Positions 1-10,984 of a stretch of DNA of 64,000 nt are shown one piece after another. The notes below the pieces were generated by a model. That model saw only the letters and a list, made by a program, of their open reading frames with translations. It was not told the DNA's origin and made no database searches. Where the stretch lies: positions 2,976,001 to 3,040,000 of the forward strand of contig JACGCM010002784.1 of the NCBI GenBank assembly GCA_014058105.1. The letters run 5' to 3'. Numbering within the stretch: position 1 is the stretch's first letter; each line of letters starts with the position of its first letter. The stretch is from Kingdonia uniflora. Lineage: Eukaryota > Streptophyta > Magnoliopsida > Ranunculales > Circaeasteraceae. The translations under genes were made by a program, and so were the position numbers.

Positions 1-806
1 ATCGAACTTCAAAAGGAAACTATGCAAGCTGTAGACTCAGTGCTAGAACCAAATTTTCGAACTAACGGTCCTCTGAGCACCAAAACATGATGGAAATGCA
101 GAAGCAGACTGGCTGTCTCCCTCCTCCACTACCAACACCCCCTCCTCTGAAACCGCCACCACCGAAGAGTTGGTAAAGATGAAGAAGGCCCGACCTTAGA
201 ATCTATGATGATATAAGAAATCAGCATAACTGCCCCGCAATTATGCCTATCCCTGCATATGAGGCCCTGTCTTCCGTAATAATACAGAGACAGACCCACA
301 AGTCCTCGCCTGTCAAAACAACGACATGAAACCTCTACTTGCAGTAAAACTTTTCCTCAACTTCAATCGGAGGAACAGGAGCGGGTATCGACATCTCCAA
401 GGATTGATCACCGAAGTATCTCAACTTTAACCTTTACATTTTAGATGCAATCCTCTCTTCAAGGAGCATACTACGATTCTTCACCATTGTTAAATTTTTT
501 TAGGGAATATCTAAAGGACAAACGTACTCTGCTTTCAAAATCTGATGCATATATCATTTATATAACCCTACATTTAATGTGCAGGTACATTTCATCAAGA
601 GTCATTATTCATTACAGACACAACTTTTCACATCATAACCGTTACATACATCAGTATCAACATCCTCCTTAAATACACGTCATTTCCCATATCACGCGTA
701 AGTCCCACACAGTCAATACTATCATTATTCCATTTCAATTATTAAGAATTTCAACCAAGATTACCTATTGATCTTTTCTCAACCAAATCCACTCGTGACT
801 TCGATT

Positions 807-818
807 GCGAGGGGGCAA
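807..818 (+). other. Polypurine tract of element A
   Basis: GCGAGGGGG followed by CAA lies directly before the start of the presumed LTR at about 819. It would prime plus-strand DNA synthesis. The call rests on base composition and position only. Confidence 0.45.
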
Positions 819-1381
819 TTATAGGGACCTATCCCTCGATCTCACCCGAAGTCGAGCTCACCTAGTTCAAATTACCTCCATCTCAGACTCACACTTTTTG
901 AACACATTTCCCCAGCCAACATTCCAACCTACCCCACGAACTGGTCAAGAACGTAGACCAAACGTAAACTGAAAAACCTTATCTAGTCAAAGAAATCTGT
1001 CTCCCATGAACTTGTCAGTTACTCAGTCAACCGCCACTAACCACATTGTTCGGAGAACGTGCTCCAGCACGATGAAGAGCTGCGGAGAAGGCCTATATAA
1101 AGAAAAAGTTCCAGAAGAGACAAGGTACCAAAAAAATTATACAAGAGATTACCTTGAAACTACTTGTTCTAAATTCTCGATAATCATCAAAACTTTTTAA
1201 GTTACAAGATTCAAGCAGTTCTATTTTTAGAGATTACTTATAATAAGATATCCGCCTCAAACAATAAAGATAATTTTAACAATAATTCTTCACACGAGGT
1301 CGTGGTTTTTTACCTATTCAGAGGTTTTCCATGCTAAAATCACCTATTTTATTTCTTATTTTCCCTTAGAATATTGTTACA
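819..1381 (+). repeat. 3' LTR of element A
   Basis: The block of about 563 bp follows a polypurine tract, contains a good TATA box (TATATAAAG at 1094-1102) and an AATAAA signal near 1262, and ends ...TGTTACA at 1381, where the protein similarity of element B restarts. The left end reads TTATAGGG rather than a canonical TG, so the left border is approximate. No partner LTR is in the window. Confidence 0.45.
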
Positions 1382-2428
1382 GGTTCATTTGTGTGATAAC
1401 GAATTCCAAGCCATTTTGAGCTTACGAAATTTGTCCATTACAAAAGGCATACTTGAGAATATTGAGTGATGGCTTGAGGTTTAACTGGGGTGGCTTAACA
1501 ATAGATGGAATAGGTAAAGTAATTAATGGTTCAAGAGGCTCTAGTCTAGGTCCTATTTGGACATATTAAAAATATGAATTGAGTCGAGTAAGATATTAAA
1601 CTCTTCAACGATTGTATCTTCATCAAAGTCCTCGCCAAATTTTACAAGACATGATTCCAATGGGTCATCAAAAAATAATTTAGGGAACGAGTTGTAAACT
1701 AGAGAATCAATCATATTGAGCTCAGCCATGTCATTAGAATCAGGCACTTGAGTATTATTGTTAAAAGCATTGAGTTTGATTTTCATGTCGCCCATAGATA
1801 GTTATAAGATCACAATGAAGCAATTTATAATGGCATGGGCAGTAGCAAGAAAATGGTGGCCCTATATGACGGGGATCTCACAGCTAGGATTTATGACATC
1901 TTCAGTGTCCAAAACAACAAAGTCCACAAGAAAAATGAGAGTATCAACCTTGATAATAATATCTTCAAGGATACCACGTGGGTATCGTATTGACCTATTA
2001 ACCAATTGAAGTGTCATTCGAGTAGGTTCGAGTTCTCTAAGTCCTAATTCCTAATAAACCGAGTAAGGTAAGACATCCACACTAGCCCCCAAGTCGACCA
2101 ACGCCCTATCCACTATATGATCTCTAATTTTTCCTGGGATGGTTAGGCTTCCAAGATCCCAAAGCTTAGGAGGGGTTAATGTCTCAGTCAAGAAGACTTT
2201 CTTGTGCACTTTGATTTTTCTTTTCTTAGTACATGCATCCTTAAGGAATTTGGCATACGCAAGAATAAACATGATGATATTAACTACTAAAATATTTATA
2301 TGAGCTTGCTTAAATGTATCTAATATCTTGTCAAATTGAATCCCTTTAATAGTCGAAAGAAGGCGTTGTAGATAAGACACATTTGGCTCAATACGTGCCT
2401 TTGGTACAGAAACGGATGAGGTAGGCAA
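1382..2428 (-). pseudogene. Element B protease and protease-RT linker remnant
   Basis: The minus-strand translation near 2051-2428 contains the Athila-type order YAKFLKD, then TKKRK, then PPKLWDLGSLTIP, then a protease active-site segment reading DLGASVDVLP; Athila proteases use DLGAS where other families use DTGAS. Further on (1553-1795) lies an acidic segment with DPLESCLV, and 1382-1552 continues with a KPPQLNLKP...LKYAF segment, the conserved linker before RT in this group. Several stops and frame changes occur. The frame is cut at 1381 by element A, before any RT motif. Confidence 0.75.
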
Positions 2429-4233
2429 CTCAGATTTCTAAGAAGGTTTATGGTTGCTTACTACAACTGGTTCACTCATACCTACCTTATCCTTAATAGC
2501 AACTAGTGTTGACTCAACCCTAGGTATTTAAACTCGGTTATCAATTTGTCTACCACTTCGAAGAGTGGCAATTGCATTAAGCTATTTTAGGATTAAGCTA
2601 GAATCAAAACCCAATGGTCCTTACAGATTAGATACATGTTGGCTAGGATGCTTATCTGGTGGTCTCTCATGCAATGCATTTTCCAATTGTCCTATCTGAG
2701 TCTTTAAATTTGAGATAATTTGGGATATAGAATTTTGATTTTGCAATGTCTCTTGTTGGAATTGCATCATTTGTTGCTGAAATTACAATGCTTGTTTTTG
2801 AATTTCTATTGATTGCTTTTGACTTTTTATTGATTGTTGTATGAAGAGAACAAGGGTGTTTTGCAAAGATGGTTTAGGTAGAGCGAGCGTTAACTGTTTG
2901 GATGACTGAAAGGATATCTGAAATGCCTGAGGATAAGATTGAGAAAGGGGATTCCTCAGAAAATTATGACCTGAGGTTTGTGGCTCTTCAAAACCCGAAC
3001 TGGGCTGGTTGTTCTTCTATAAAAAAATTTGGTAGTTCTGCTAAGTTGGCTTGTACGGGTCAAAGGGCTTCTTGTAGGTATTATTCAAAGCATTCACTTG
3101 CTCTTGATTATTATTTATTTCATTGAACATGGGATACATTTGAGTCACATGGGTTACATCATAACAAATGGTACAACCCTATTTCTGAACTTGGTTCATA
3201 CTACCCTTAGAATGATTCATAGTCATAACCTCAATTTTTCAGGTAAGAGTATCTAATTGGGCTTTGATGGCCGTTCCCTCACTCACTTCGTATAAGCCAC
3301 CTTTCTTGGCTATACGGGCATTTCTATGCAGATCAAAATCCTATTGTTGAGAGTTTTTAGCCAATGTTTCAAACTCCTCTTAAGCTTTATCAGGTTCAAG
3401 GTCCTGGAATTTGCCACTATGCATAAATTCTAGCCTATAACGATTCTCAGAAGTTATTCCACGATATAAGATCTGGACTAGATGTTGCTTTTCAAAACCA
3501 TGATGAGGACATTGTGAAAGAAGATCTTTATATCATTCTAATGCCTTATAAAATGTTTTGCTCTCATTTTGGGCAAATTCAATAATTGTATTTCTAAGAG
3601 GGAGGGTTTTTCCCATTGAAAACTATTTGGTTTTGACTTAATCTCAATTTGGTCCTATGAATTGATAGATGCTAGTAGTAATGAATCAGGCCAATGACTC
3701 GCCTTGTCTTTTAGTAAGAATGAGAATAAACGAAGGCGGAGGAAATCTTCAATAAAATGTTGATATTTTGAGAGCGCACAAATTTTCTTAAATTTGTGGA
3801 CGTGCTTTTAAGGGCTCTCACAATCAAGCCCATAAAATGTAGGTAACATTTGGATCATACTAGGCTTGATTTCATAATTTTTTATTGTGATGGTTGGTAA
3901 CACGATACACGAAGGTATATCGCTCACCAATGGAGTCCAATAGTACCTAATAGATTTGGCGGTAGCCATGATTGGGGGTTCGACCTCTAGCTCAACAACA
4001 AGCTCAATTGGGGTAACTCGAGATGTTTTACCCTCCTCTAAAATTGGGGGTTCTAAGTTCTCTATTGTGTTGACTGGGCGAGGTAGTCGCCATCTTCGCT
4101 TAGGCTGAGGTGGTGGGCCGTAGATAGGCAAAGGTTTTGGTAAACTTCTTAAACGTTTTTCTCCACGTGTCCAATTGATCATGCACAAACTAATATACAA
4201 TAAAATTCGGCACCCGATGCAGTAAGCAATCAA
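2429..4233 (-). pseudogene. Element B gag remnant
   Basis: Pieces of an Athila-type capsid gene are readable on the minus strand in several frames: an N-terminal part at 3808-4233 with ITIKNYEIKPSMIQMLP and a GLDCESP segment, a central part around 3480-3560 with LLSQCPHHGF, and a zinc-knuckle-like CTICYDVTHVTQMYP near 3160-3200 in which the last cysteine of the CCHC box is replaced by tyrosine. The region 2430-2900 is glutamine/asparagine-rich with many stops. Gag would form the particle and bind RNA; this copy cannot encode it. Confidence 0.7.
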
Positions 4234-5792
4234 TCAAACCTATTATCTAATACTTTAACATTTTTTAAGAAGTAATAATTAGGTCTCCCCTATAATCTTC
4301 TATGTTCACAAAAGGTTAGGATGGTCAAAGGCTTTGGTTCCTACACTCCCTTGCATCACTGTGCTAATACTAGCTTAGAGTAGATGTTTAGTCCTCATGC
4401 CCGAGCAAGTCGCCTTATCGTACGTCAGTATTTAGAATAGTAACGTCGCAAACCTATAACCAGTATTTCGCGGTGCTAGGCTGGGGCCGTATCCTACGAA
4501 CCCATTTTTGTACACCCGTCCGGTACACCTATCCGATGGGTGATGAAATCTCGCGAGAATCTTGCTACTTTTTTATTATTACCAGTTATTTTCATGTCCG
4601 GGACGTTTAATTTTCGTGTGATACAAATTTATTCGTATCCCTAATGGGTGGTCCCACTTGTTAGAGAACTTTTTGGATGATGAAATCCCCCAAGTCTCTA
4701 ACAGTTTTTACCTTTACTAATGTTGGAATTAAAAAAAATTTAAACACGTCAATAGGTCAATCCAACCACAACAAATATTTTATTAAAGCAGCGTGTATTT
4801 GCACAGTCCTCAAGACTTTATGTTCCCAGTGCCACATCAAATATGAACCCCTTCTAGATGTCAAGTTTAGAAATATACCAACCTACGGGAAGTATTTCCC
4901 AGGGAAGTTGTGGCCGCCCCCTTCACTAAGGGGGCGAAAGAAGGAAATGCCCCTTCACTTAGGAGGCACAAGAAAGAATTAGATAGAAGCTTGCCAATGT
5001 ACTTTGTAAATTCCTCACGATCACTGAGTACCAACTTTGTGTATATCCTACAAAACAAGAGAAAAATGATTAGTGAATTTGCGATAACAAAAAAAATCAA
5101 ATAATAATCCAATTTCCAAGTTTATTGCAGTCTACGATATCCTGATTTTCAAATGCGTATGTCGTTCAGCTCGGCTTAGAGAGAACATTAAATAATATCA
5201 ATTTGGAAAAAAATTCAGAAAGGAAAAACATTCAAGAAAGAAGTTTTCTAGAATTTAGCTTCCCTACAACTCAAAACAAGTGATTAATGTACAGCGGCGT
5301 CCCTTACTGAGACTGTTTTTATTGCTGTTTCAAAAGGCTGCAACTCTCAGATGACTAAATAGAAAAATATGATCTATAGAAATTCAGAAAAGTTTTTGAA
5401 TTATCTGAAACTTTTGTAGCAAAAGTATTTCTCAATTATGAATTATACATGGTCAAAAACCGTAAAACATTCAGGAACACATTTTAATAGCATTACCGGC
5501 CCACTATATTACTACTTACTATACAAGAAACAAGGAATTTAAAAATCATTGGCAAGATATGGACGAGAGTTATGAAGTCAACTTACTATTTCACCAACAC
5601 TAATTATTTTAAGCAATTAGAAGTAAGGATTTGAACTAACATTGATAGCACACAAATTAACAAAATTAGAAAACCCACGTCACTACTATAGCACCAAAAA
5701 CCCGAAAACAAAACTATTTTTTTATGCTTAAACTACAAAAGGACGATGAAAAAAAAAATCGGTATTAGAAAGAATAGTTTTCAACGATACCT
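4234..5792 (-). other. Non-coding leader of element B
   Basis: About 1.5 kb between primer site and gag, with no reading frame worth calling on either strand. Long leaders are usual in Athila elements. A perfect GC-rich inverted repeat lies at 4915-4936 (9-bp arms CGCCCCCTT / AAGGGGGCG, 4-base loop). The rest is AT-rich and shows nothing else I can name. Confidence 0.55.
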
Positions 5793-5809
5793 CCCCGACA
5801 GCGGCGCCA
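5793..5809 (-). other. Primer-binding site of element B (tRNA-Asp type)
   Basis: The plus strand reads CCCCGACAGCGGCGCCA, almost the 3' end of plant tRNA-Asp including the added CCA; the minus strand is therefore the complementary primer site TGGCGCCGCTGTCGGGG. It sits two bases from the LTR end (TGATAAG at 5812) and sets the element's orientation and 5' end. Confidence 0.85.
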
Positions 5810-5811
5810 TT

Positions 5812-7040
5812 TGATAAGAAGTTTTTAGGGGTCCTCTAGCAAAATACCCGCCTAAAGTACGATTATCAAATTATAGTATGGAGTAGTGGGATCGAATCCA
5901 CAAGGAGGTTTGGGAAAAAAATACTTTCTAGACTAAATTACGATTTTATAAGAGATAAATCTCAAATGAAGATACAAATTGATAAGGTTCGGACTTGGCC
6001 TCTACCTTTCAAAGCACTAATCGATATACAAATAGATCATTATATCTCCGCCCATCATATGTTCGTGTTAAGATATATATGATGTTATAAAATAAACCAT
6101 TAAATTTATGGTCAAGCATTTAATAGTTATGCTTTTAAGAGATGGTGAAGAGTGTCTTAGAGAATGATCAACTCAACCATGGCTAGGCTTGAGTGATTTC
6201 TTTAGTGCTTCCTTTTTATAGATCTCCAAATCAAGTCTACGGTTAGTAGCACATGTTTCTATCCAAAGTTATCGTATACCAAACTGAAGTTATGGTCAAG
6301 CCTTCGATATGATGCACTAACTTATCAATCATAAAGTTATAAGAGAAAACTAATTAAAATCTAATTAATACCAACTATTGCTCATCCAAGAAGATGCCTC
6401 ATCCTAGCCTTAGGTAGGAGATTAGCCACTCATCTCGGACTTCATCGCATTAACAACTAATAAAGACATTAACAAAAATTAAACTAAAGAGAAGAAGAAG
6501 AAGAAAAAGAAGAAGAAGAAAATTAACTTTATTCACTATTACCTTTGAGATGCCCAATTACAATGTTAGGGGGGGTTCCTTTTATAGGAGAAAGAACCTA
6601 AATTTAGAAACTATACATTAAATTGATAAGAATATTTTCATGATAATTTATTTTAATATTACAACCAATCACCCAAGATTCTTGCATATAATTCCCTTAC
6701 GTGATGTAGTGATCTTTCTTCATGGAAACGCATACATATATCTTCCATATAAAATATCTTCAAGGATCTTGGATGCAATATCTTTTTTGATCTTATTCTC
6801 CAAGAATATTTGTGTATATATTTCTTCAATCTTAAGACCAAATATATTGTGTCTTTGACTTTTTGTGCTATGAACTGTTGGAGACAATTTTACTTGACTT
6901 TAAAGAGCTTGGTTTCAAATATTCATCTTCAATAGCTACAATCAAACAAACGCGCATAAGTATCTAATATTAAATATAATAGATGACTAAAATACATGTT
7001 TGAGTATATTAAAAATCTCATAATTATGCGCTCATCATCA
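5812..7040 (-). repeat. 5' LTR of element B
   Basis: The LTR (about 1.23 kb) begins TGATAAG next to the primer site and ends in ...GCGCTCATCATCA; on the minus strand the start TGATGAGCGCATAATT is typical of Athila-group LTRs. The last three bases could belong to the flank. It contains a GAA-rich microsatellite. The following sequence (7041 on) is an unrelated gypsy fragment in the opposite direction. No second LTR is in the window, so age cannot be judged. Confidence 0.7.
6491..6522. repeat. (GAA)n microsatellite in the element B LTR
   Basis: An imperfect GAA/AAG run of about 32 bp, interrupted once by extra adenines, inside the LTR. Confidence 0.9.
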
Positions 7041-8115
7041 TCCAATGTCACGACCTATCCATGCTGGAAAAAGAAGCCCAATTGCTTCCAGAATCTAGTA
7101 ATAGGAGAATAGGAATCTCATTCGAGGATTGCGACGTCAGCCATATCAAGTTCCCTCATTATAATGTACTTATTGTCATGTTAAAAATGAGAAATATTGC
7201 AATGCATACGATGATGGTAAATACTGGGAGCGGTGTTGAAATACCTTTTTAAAGTATAATCGATCAGATGGGTCTAACATTAAGTCGAAGCTAACAATAT
7301 ATGCATCAGTGGTTTTAATGGATCTAAAGAAGAACGAGTAGGCAAGATCGCACTTCCCATTACAGTAGGACCAACAACAATATACGTAATATTTTACGTT
7401 GTGAATGCAAAATCTCAATATTTAGAAAATATGGGACGATGTTGGTTGCACAACATGAAAACCATTCCCTCAACCTTTTATTTGGCGTTACGTTTCGATT
7501 GGAATGGAGGGATATATGAAATCAAAGGTAGTCAGAAGTTAGCTCAAGCTTGTAAAAATACCGTGACTATCGTAACAAAACCATATAATGAATACAAAGC
7601 GTAGCAATTGCAGAACACTAAAACTAAAGCGGACCAACCTTCAAATACAGAAGTTATAGAGTACATCGAGATCAATGAATAAAATCTAGGTATGTATATT
7701 GAAAATCACCTATCATTAACAGAATTTGACGCTCTTATTCAATTTTTAAAGAAAAATAGCAAACATAAACATTCCAAGAAATGCCAGGTGTCGATGTTTG
7801 CCATAAACTCTGTTTAAAAGACAAGGTTGTGGCGATTAAAAAAAAAGGACATTAGCACCCAGACTCTGGGAGGAAGTTAACAATGAGATTGAAAAACTTA
7901 TTGAAGTCGGGTTTAGTCAAAAGGCAAACTATCCCGACAGGATCTCAAACATTGTAGCAGTTTCAAAGAAAAATGACATGATCAGAGTCTGTGTGAATTT
8001 CACAGACCTAAATAAACACACTCAAAATCTCATTTTCCCTTTTTCTATAATCAATCATTTGCTCGATTCCATCGCCGGACAAGAACTACTGTCTATGATG
8101 GATAGTTCAGGGGAA
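7041..8115 (+). pseudogene. Element C: protease-RT fragment of a gypsy element related to F
   Basis: The first part (7061-7252 and on) matches the protease region of element F (19438-19836) almost block for block: LLPESSN, then ISFEDCDVSHIKF, then MMVNTGSGVE. The protease triad is NTG instead of DTG, so the catalytic aspartate is lost. After a decayed linker, 7860-8110 shows the start of RT (SNIVAV, CVNFTDLNKHT, INHLLDSIAGQELLSMMDS). The fragment stops at about 8115, just after the first RT aspartate. It has no LTR. It abuts the LTR of B on the left and an unrelated gag scrap on the right. Confidence 0.75.
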
Positions 8116-8569
8116 TAAGATGTTTTTTTAACTTTTTCTCTCACTTCATTTTCTACCACTCAATAATTGGAGATACCCATGATCTCGCCTCATTTTTTTT
8201 GGAGGTTATCCCACCAATTCAATGCATAGTGAATTAATTTTTGTCTCCTCAAGTTCTACTTGCTTCGGATCTCTATATCGTTTATAGACAAATATCTTTT
8301 CGACACGTTTCAACCTATCGGCGAAGTTGTCCTAGCCCATTTTCCCACCAAACTCGAGAAAATTTAACATAATATCTTTATTAGAACTTTGTAAAGCACG
8401 GATAAGAGAATAAATAATATGATTACCTTCAATTAGGCCTTGGTGACGGTTTCTCCCAAAGTAAATCTTGTCACCGTAATCATCATCATATCATGGAACT
8501 CTATTGTAGTACCATTAATTTCATGACGGAGAACCCATATGGCGTCCTTGATTCATGTTGTTCGGGGGG
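8116..8569 (-). pseudogene. Element D: chromovirus-like gag scrap
   Basis: On the minus strand at about 8150-8370 the translation reads LEFGGKMG, then DNFADRLKRVEKIFVYK, then DPKQVELEETKI and later PKKNEARSWVSPIIEW. This is the ordered pattern of the retrotransposon gag (capsid) domain seen in chromoviruses and related gypsy elements. There are several stops, including one inside the tryptophan-rich block. No other part of its element is visible. Element E begins at about 8570. Confidence 0.6.
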
Positions 8570-9070
8570 TATAATGGCTAGTTTTCTGGTAGGTAAACTT
8601 GGTCTATACTTTAAGTAGTAATATGCAATACAAGAGTTAAGAGAATAAAACACAGTGAATTTTACGTGGAAACCCATAGGAATGCTAAAAAAACTACGAC
8701 CTTGATGAGGATTTGATAAAGATTTTACTATGTTGCTAATCTACTTGACTTGCTAGATAAAGTAAAATAGATGATAGGTAGGGGAATTTTCTCATTCCTA
8801 ATGTTGTATGCTCTGCCTATATTTATAACTGGATACAGATAGTTACAAAGTTGTAGCGTTACTTCTACAATTCAGGAAGGTGGAAAAACTTTACAGAGCA
8901 TGAGCAACGGTTACCTTTGACCAAGTATAGCGTATGTCATGCGTGGTCGACTTCTTGAGGATGTAGACCGAGATGTTCTTTGAGTTGAATATTTCCATGA
9001 CTGATGATATACCTTTGAGATATCACTTGTATCTTTTTCTTTGTCAAATTATGAGAGACATGCTACTACA
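8570..9070 (-). repeat. 3' LTR of element E
   Basis: The right end ...GCTACTACA is followed by ATCGCCCC, the complement of a decayed polypurine tract, just as in G, H and F. The left end reads TATAATGGCTAG; compared with TGTAGGGGCCTAG in G this is probably a TG start mutated to TA. A minus-strand TATA-like stretch lies near 8816. At about 501 bp it is shorter than the 698-bp LTRs of G and H. Confidence 0.6.
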
Positions 9071-9273
9071 ATCGCCCCATTATCGATACAAGTACTTGTG
9101 ATTGTGTCCAGACGCTTTCTTGGAACTTTTTTGACCGACTTCGTCTTGGAAAAAAAATGTAAATTAAAGAAACTCGTGATTGGTGGCACAAATTTAAGCT
9201 AAATATGGCATGAATTTATGTAAAGTATCTTTGATCTTTGACTGGAATATTAACATATATCCTTAGTTTCCCT

Positions 9274-9281
9274 TATAAATA
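9274..9281 (+). promoter_or_regulatory. TATA box of antisense gene 1, element E
   Basis: TATAAATA starts 48 bp upstream of the ATG at 9322. G and H have the same octamer exactly 56 bp before the start of the same gene, which supports it as a real core promoter for plus-strand transcription. Confidence 0.65.
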
Positions 9282-9329
9282 TCCATCATTGGGCTGGTAT
9301 TTTTTAAAATAATTTTCTGCCATGGTAAG

Positions 9330-10095
9330 TGTAATAGCCTATTTTCGTATTGGACGAAGATAGTGCCTTACACCCTTAAAATATAAAATATTAGTTAGGA
9401 ACTGGAAGCAATTAACAAAAGTTTAAGCGTGGAAAACCCTTGAATGGGTTAAAAACCACAACCTTTCCTGAGGATTATTGGAAAGAATGGTGTTTATATA
9501 GTAGCTAGCTATTACAAAGAGAAAGAGATAGAATATCCGAGTTTGGTAGGGATGACTTACTCTAAGAATTTTTTGTAGATCCTACAAGCCTACACTAATT
9601 CTCATCTCCAGGTCCCTTTTTATAAATCTTATAATATGACCGTTATTGCTTTAATGAGGAACGTTGCAATTATCAGGTTTGACGAGTCTTTTATGAGGTC
9701 TTTTGTAACGTCTTATTATCTGATAATTGTTGATCTTGTAACGGATCTCTTGATGACCTTAGCTGTAACTTCGAACTATTGGTGAAGATACGATCTCTAA
9801 CGATGTTGGTATGTATACGAACTACTGATGGATATCTGAGTTAGCCATAACTTCGGACTGTTGATGAAGATACGATCTCTAACAATATTCGTATGTATGC
9901 GAACTGGTGAAAGATATCTGAGTGTCTTTTGTAGTACGATGTTACTAGATGCTTCAATATCCTCGAACTGTAGGTGAGGAAGTCTGTATTGTAATCTGCT
10001 TTCCCTCAATCCTTGGTTGATTATCAGTGTATTTATACGAACTATGTGAGCTTGAATATCGGGCTTAGTACGAGGATTAGAAATAAGCCATTACA
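9330..10095 (-). repeat. 3' LTR of element F
   Basis: 766 bp, TGTAATAGCC...GCCATTACA, alignable along its whole length with 21514-22278. In the minus direction a TATA box (TTTATAAAAAGG) lies near 9625, so U3 is the part from about 9640 to 10095. U3 holds an 82-bp direct duplication: the AACTTCG...GATACGATCTCTAAC block begins near 9767 and again near 9849. Confidence 0.92.
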
Positions 10096-10110
10096 ACTGC
10101 CCCCTCTCAG
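10096..10110 (-). other. Polypurine tract of element F
   Basis: ACTGCCCCCTCTCAG on the plus strand, i.e. CTGAGAGGGGGCAGT on the minus strand, directly before the 3' LTR. The same motif precedes the LTRs of G and, slightly altered, H. Confidence 0.85.
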
Positions 10111-10312
10111 CCAATAGCAGGAGAAACGTGTGTGGCGAGTGGTGTTGGTTGAGTAGTTCAGTCGTTTTTGTGTTAAATGCTGCATTGATGGCTTCCATGT
10201 ATCTGGAAGAATAATTCTTTTGACTGGTGAGTCTCCCAAAAGTTCAGCTTGAAATGTGTGCTTGTGATAAAGACTTTATTGAAAGTTATAGTATGCATTT
10301 AAATGATGCTAT

Positions 10313-10320
10313 TATAAAAA
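10313..10320 (+). promoter_or_regulatory. TATA-like box of antisense gene 1, element F
   Basis: TATAAAAA lies 80 bp before the ATG at 10393. Position and orientation correspond to the TATAAATA boxes of the same gene in E, G and H, though the spacing is longer. Confidence 0.5.
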
Positions 10321-10392
10321 TGGTGACCAGTTGCTATCACGGTTCATCCTGGTTTAACCTGTCAGTTGTCTGTATTTGGATAAGTAGTGGTG

Positions 10393-10722
10393 ATGGTGAC
10401 TACTCACTGTCAGGCTTATGATGAGAGAGTTTATAACAAGATGATGATTCATCAAATTCGTTATTTTGGGGACCAAAGTCTTTCTCTGCAAACTCCAATC
10501 CCTGTTCCACCAACTTTTCATGGGATGTCGTGGGAAGAAGTAGAAGAAGCAGAGGATGATTATCATCAAATGTGGCGATTCCACTATGTGGTCTTGTTTG
10601 CTGCTCACCGTCGGGCCTGTCTGCAGATACTTGCTGAGAATACGGTGGCGGCAGAAGATGAGAAAGTTGGGGTGACTTCTGTGAAGTACTGCCGATATCC
10701 TGCGAAGGATTGGGTGTTGTAA
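10393..10722 (+). CDS. Antisense gene 1 of element F (small protein, intact frame)
   Basis: An open frame of 109 codons on the strand opposite to gag-pol, just inside the 3' LTR. I do not recognise it as a named family. It has homologs at the same place in E, G and H. Shared features are a YFGD-type motif near residue 24 (YFGDQSL here; YFGDRDL in G; FFGDHGL in H; YFGRYVI in E) and a later helix with spaced aromatics followed by LAEN (here WRFHYVVLFAAHRRACLQ). There is no signal peptide or membrane segment. I chose the ATG at 10393 by homology; upstream GTG codons are unlikely starts in a plant. It is the only copy of gene 1 with an uninterrupted frame here. Function unknown; on known precedent these are the antisense ORFs of Tat elements. 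Confidence 0.6.
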   Translation: MVTTHCQAYDERVYNKMMIHQIRYFGDQSLSLQTPIPVPPTFHGMSWEEVEEAEDDYHQMWRFHYVVLFAAHRRACLQILAENTVAAEDEKVGVTSVKYCRYPAKDWVL

Positions 10723-10978
10723 TGGTGTAGGTGGTTCTTCGTCTTCAGTGGTTGCGAAAATGGTGGGGGTTATAAAGGAGTGGTGGGATTAACTTTATCT
10801 TCTGCCTCACTCCAGTTCTTCTGTTGGGCCTTCTATTACATCTGTTTAAGTGTTACACTGTCATTTGTATACTAAGCTGTCTTTCGTTCTGTAGAAGAAA
10901 TAGCTGTCAGTAGATCTTGTAATCTTTATTTTCAAGCTGAATGAAATATTTGTTCTTATAAATTGCTTGTCTTTGAAT

Positions 10979-10984
10979 AATAAA
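10979..10984 (+). terminator. Possible poly(A) signal of F antisense gene 1
   Basis: AATAAA about 257 bp after the stop codon, in T-rich sequence. The equivalent gene in E has an AATAAA at 22659-22664, about 35 bp after its stop. Confidence 0.35.

Larger units (their letters stand above)
1..1381 (+). mobile_element. Element A: 3' end of a gypsy-type LTR retrotransposon
   Basis: Only the downstream end of this element is in the window. Bases 1-806 hold no convincing reading frame; they look like a decayed spacer between pol and the 3' LTR. A purine tract at 807-815 (GCGAGGGGG) has the look and place of a polypurine tract and is followed by an LTR-like block ending near 1381. Immediately right of 1381 the minus-strand pol frame of element B resumes, so A appears inserted into B. 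The rest of A lies left of the window. The assignment to gypsy rests on the polypurine tract and LTR style, because no pol domain is visible. Confidence 0.5.
1382..7040 (-). mobile_element. Element B: Athila-like Ty3/gypsy element, 5' part
   Basis: Read on the minus strand from right to left it shows a 5' LTR (5812-7040), a primer-binding site matching the tRNA-Asp 3' end (5793-5809), a long non-coding leader, a decayed gag and the protease/linker start of pol. Reading stops at 1381, where element A begins; RT, integrase and the 3' LTR would be left of the window or lost. The long leader, tRNA-Asp primer site and the gag and protease style are those of the Athila group. All reading frames are heavily interrupted. 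Confidence 0.8.

Noticed and set aside
4867..5112. Hydrophobic 81-codon minus-strand frame in the Athila leader
   Set aside because: It overlaps the hairpin and lies in a non-coding leader; no homolog or start context supports it.
5793..5809. Part of a tRNA-Asp gene
   Set aside because: Only the last 17 bases including CCA match, directly beside an LTR; nuclear tRNA genes do not encode CCA. It is a primer-binding site.
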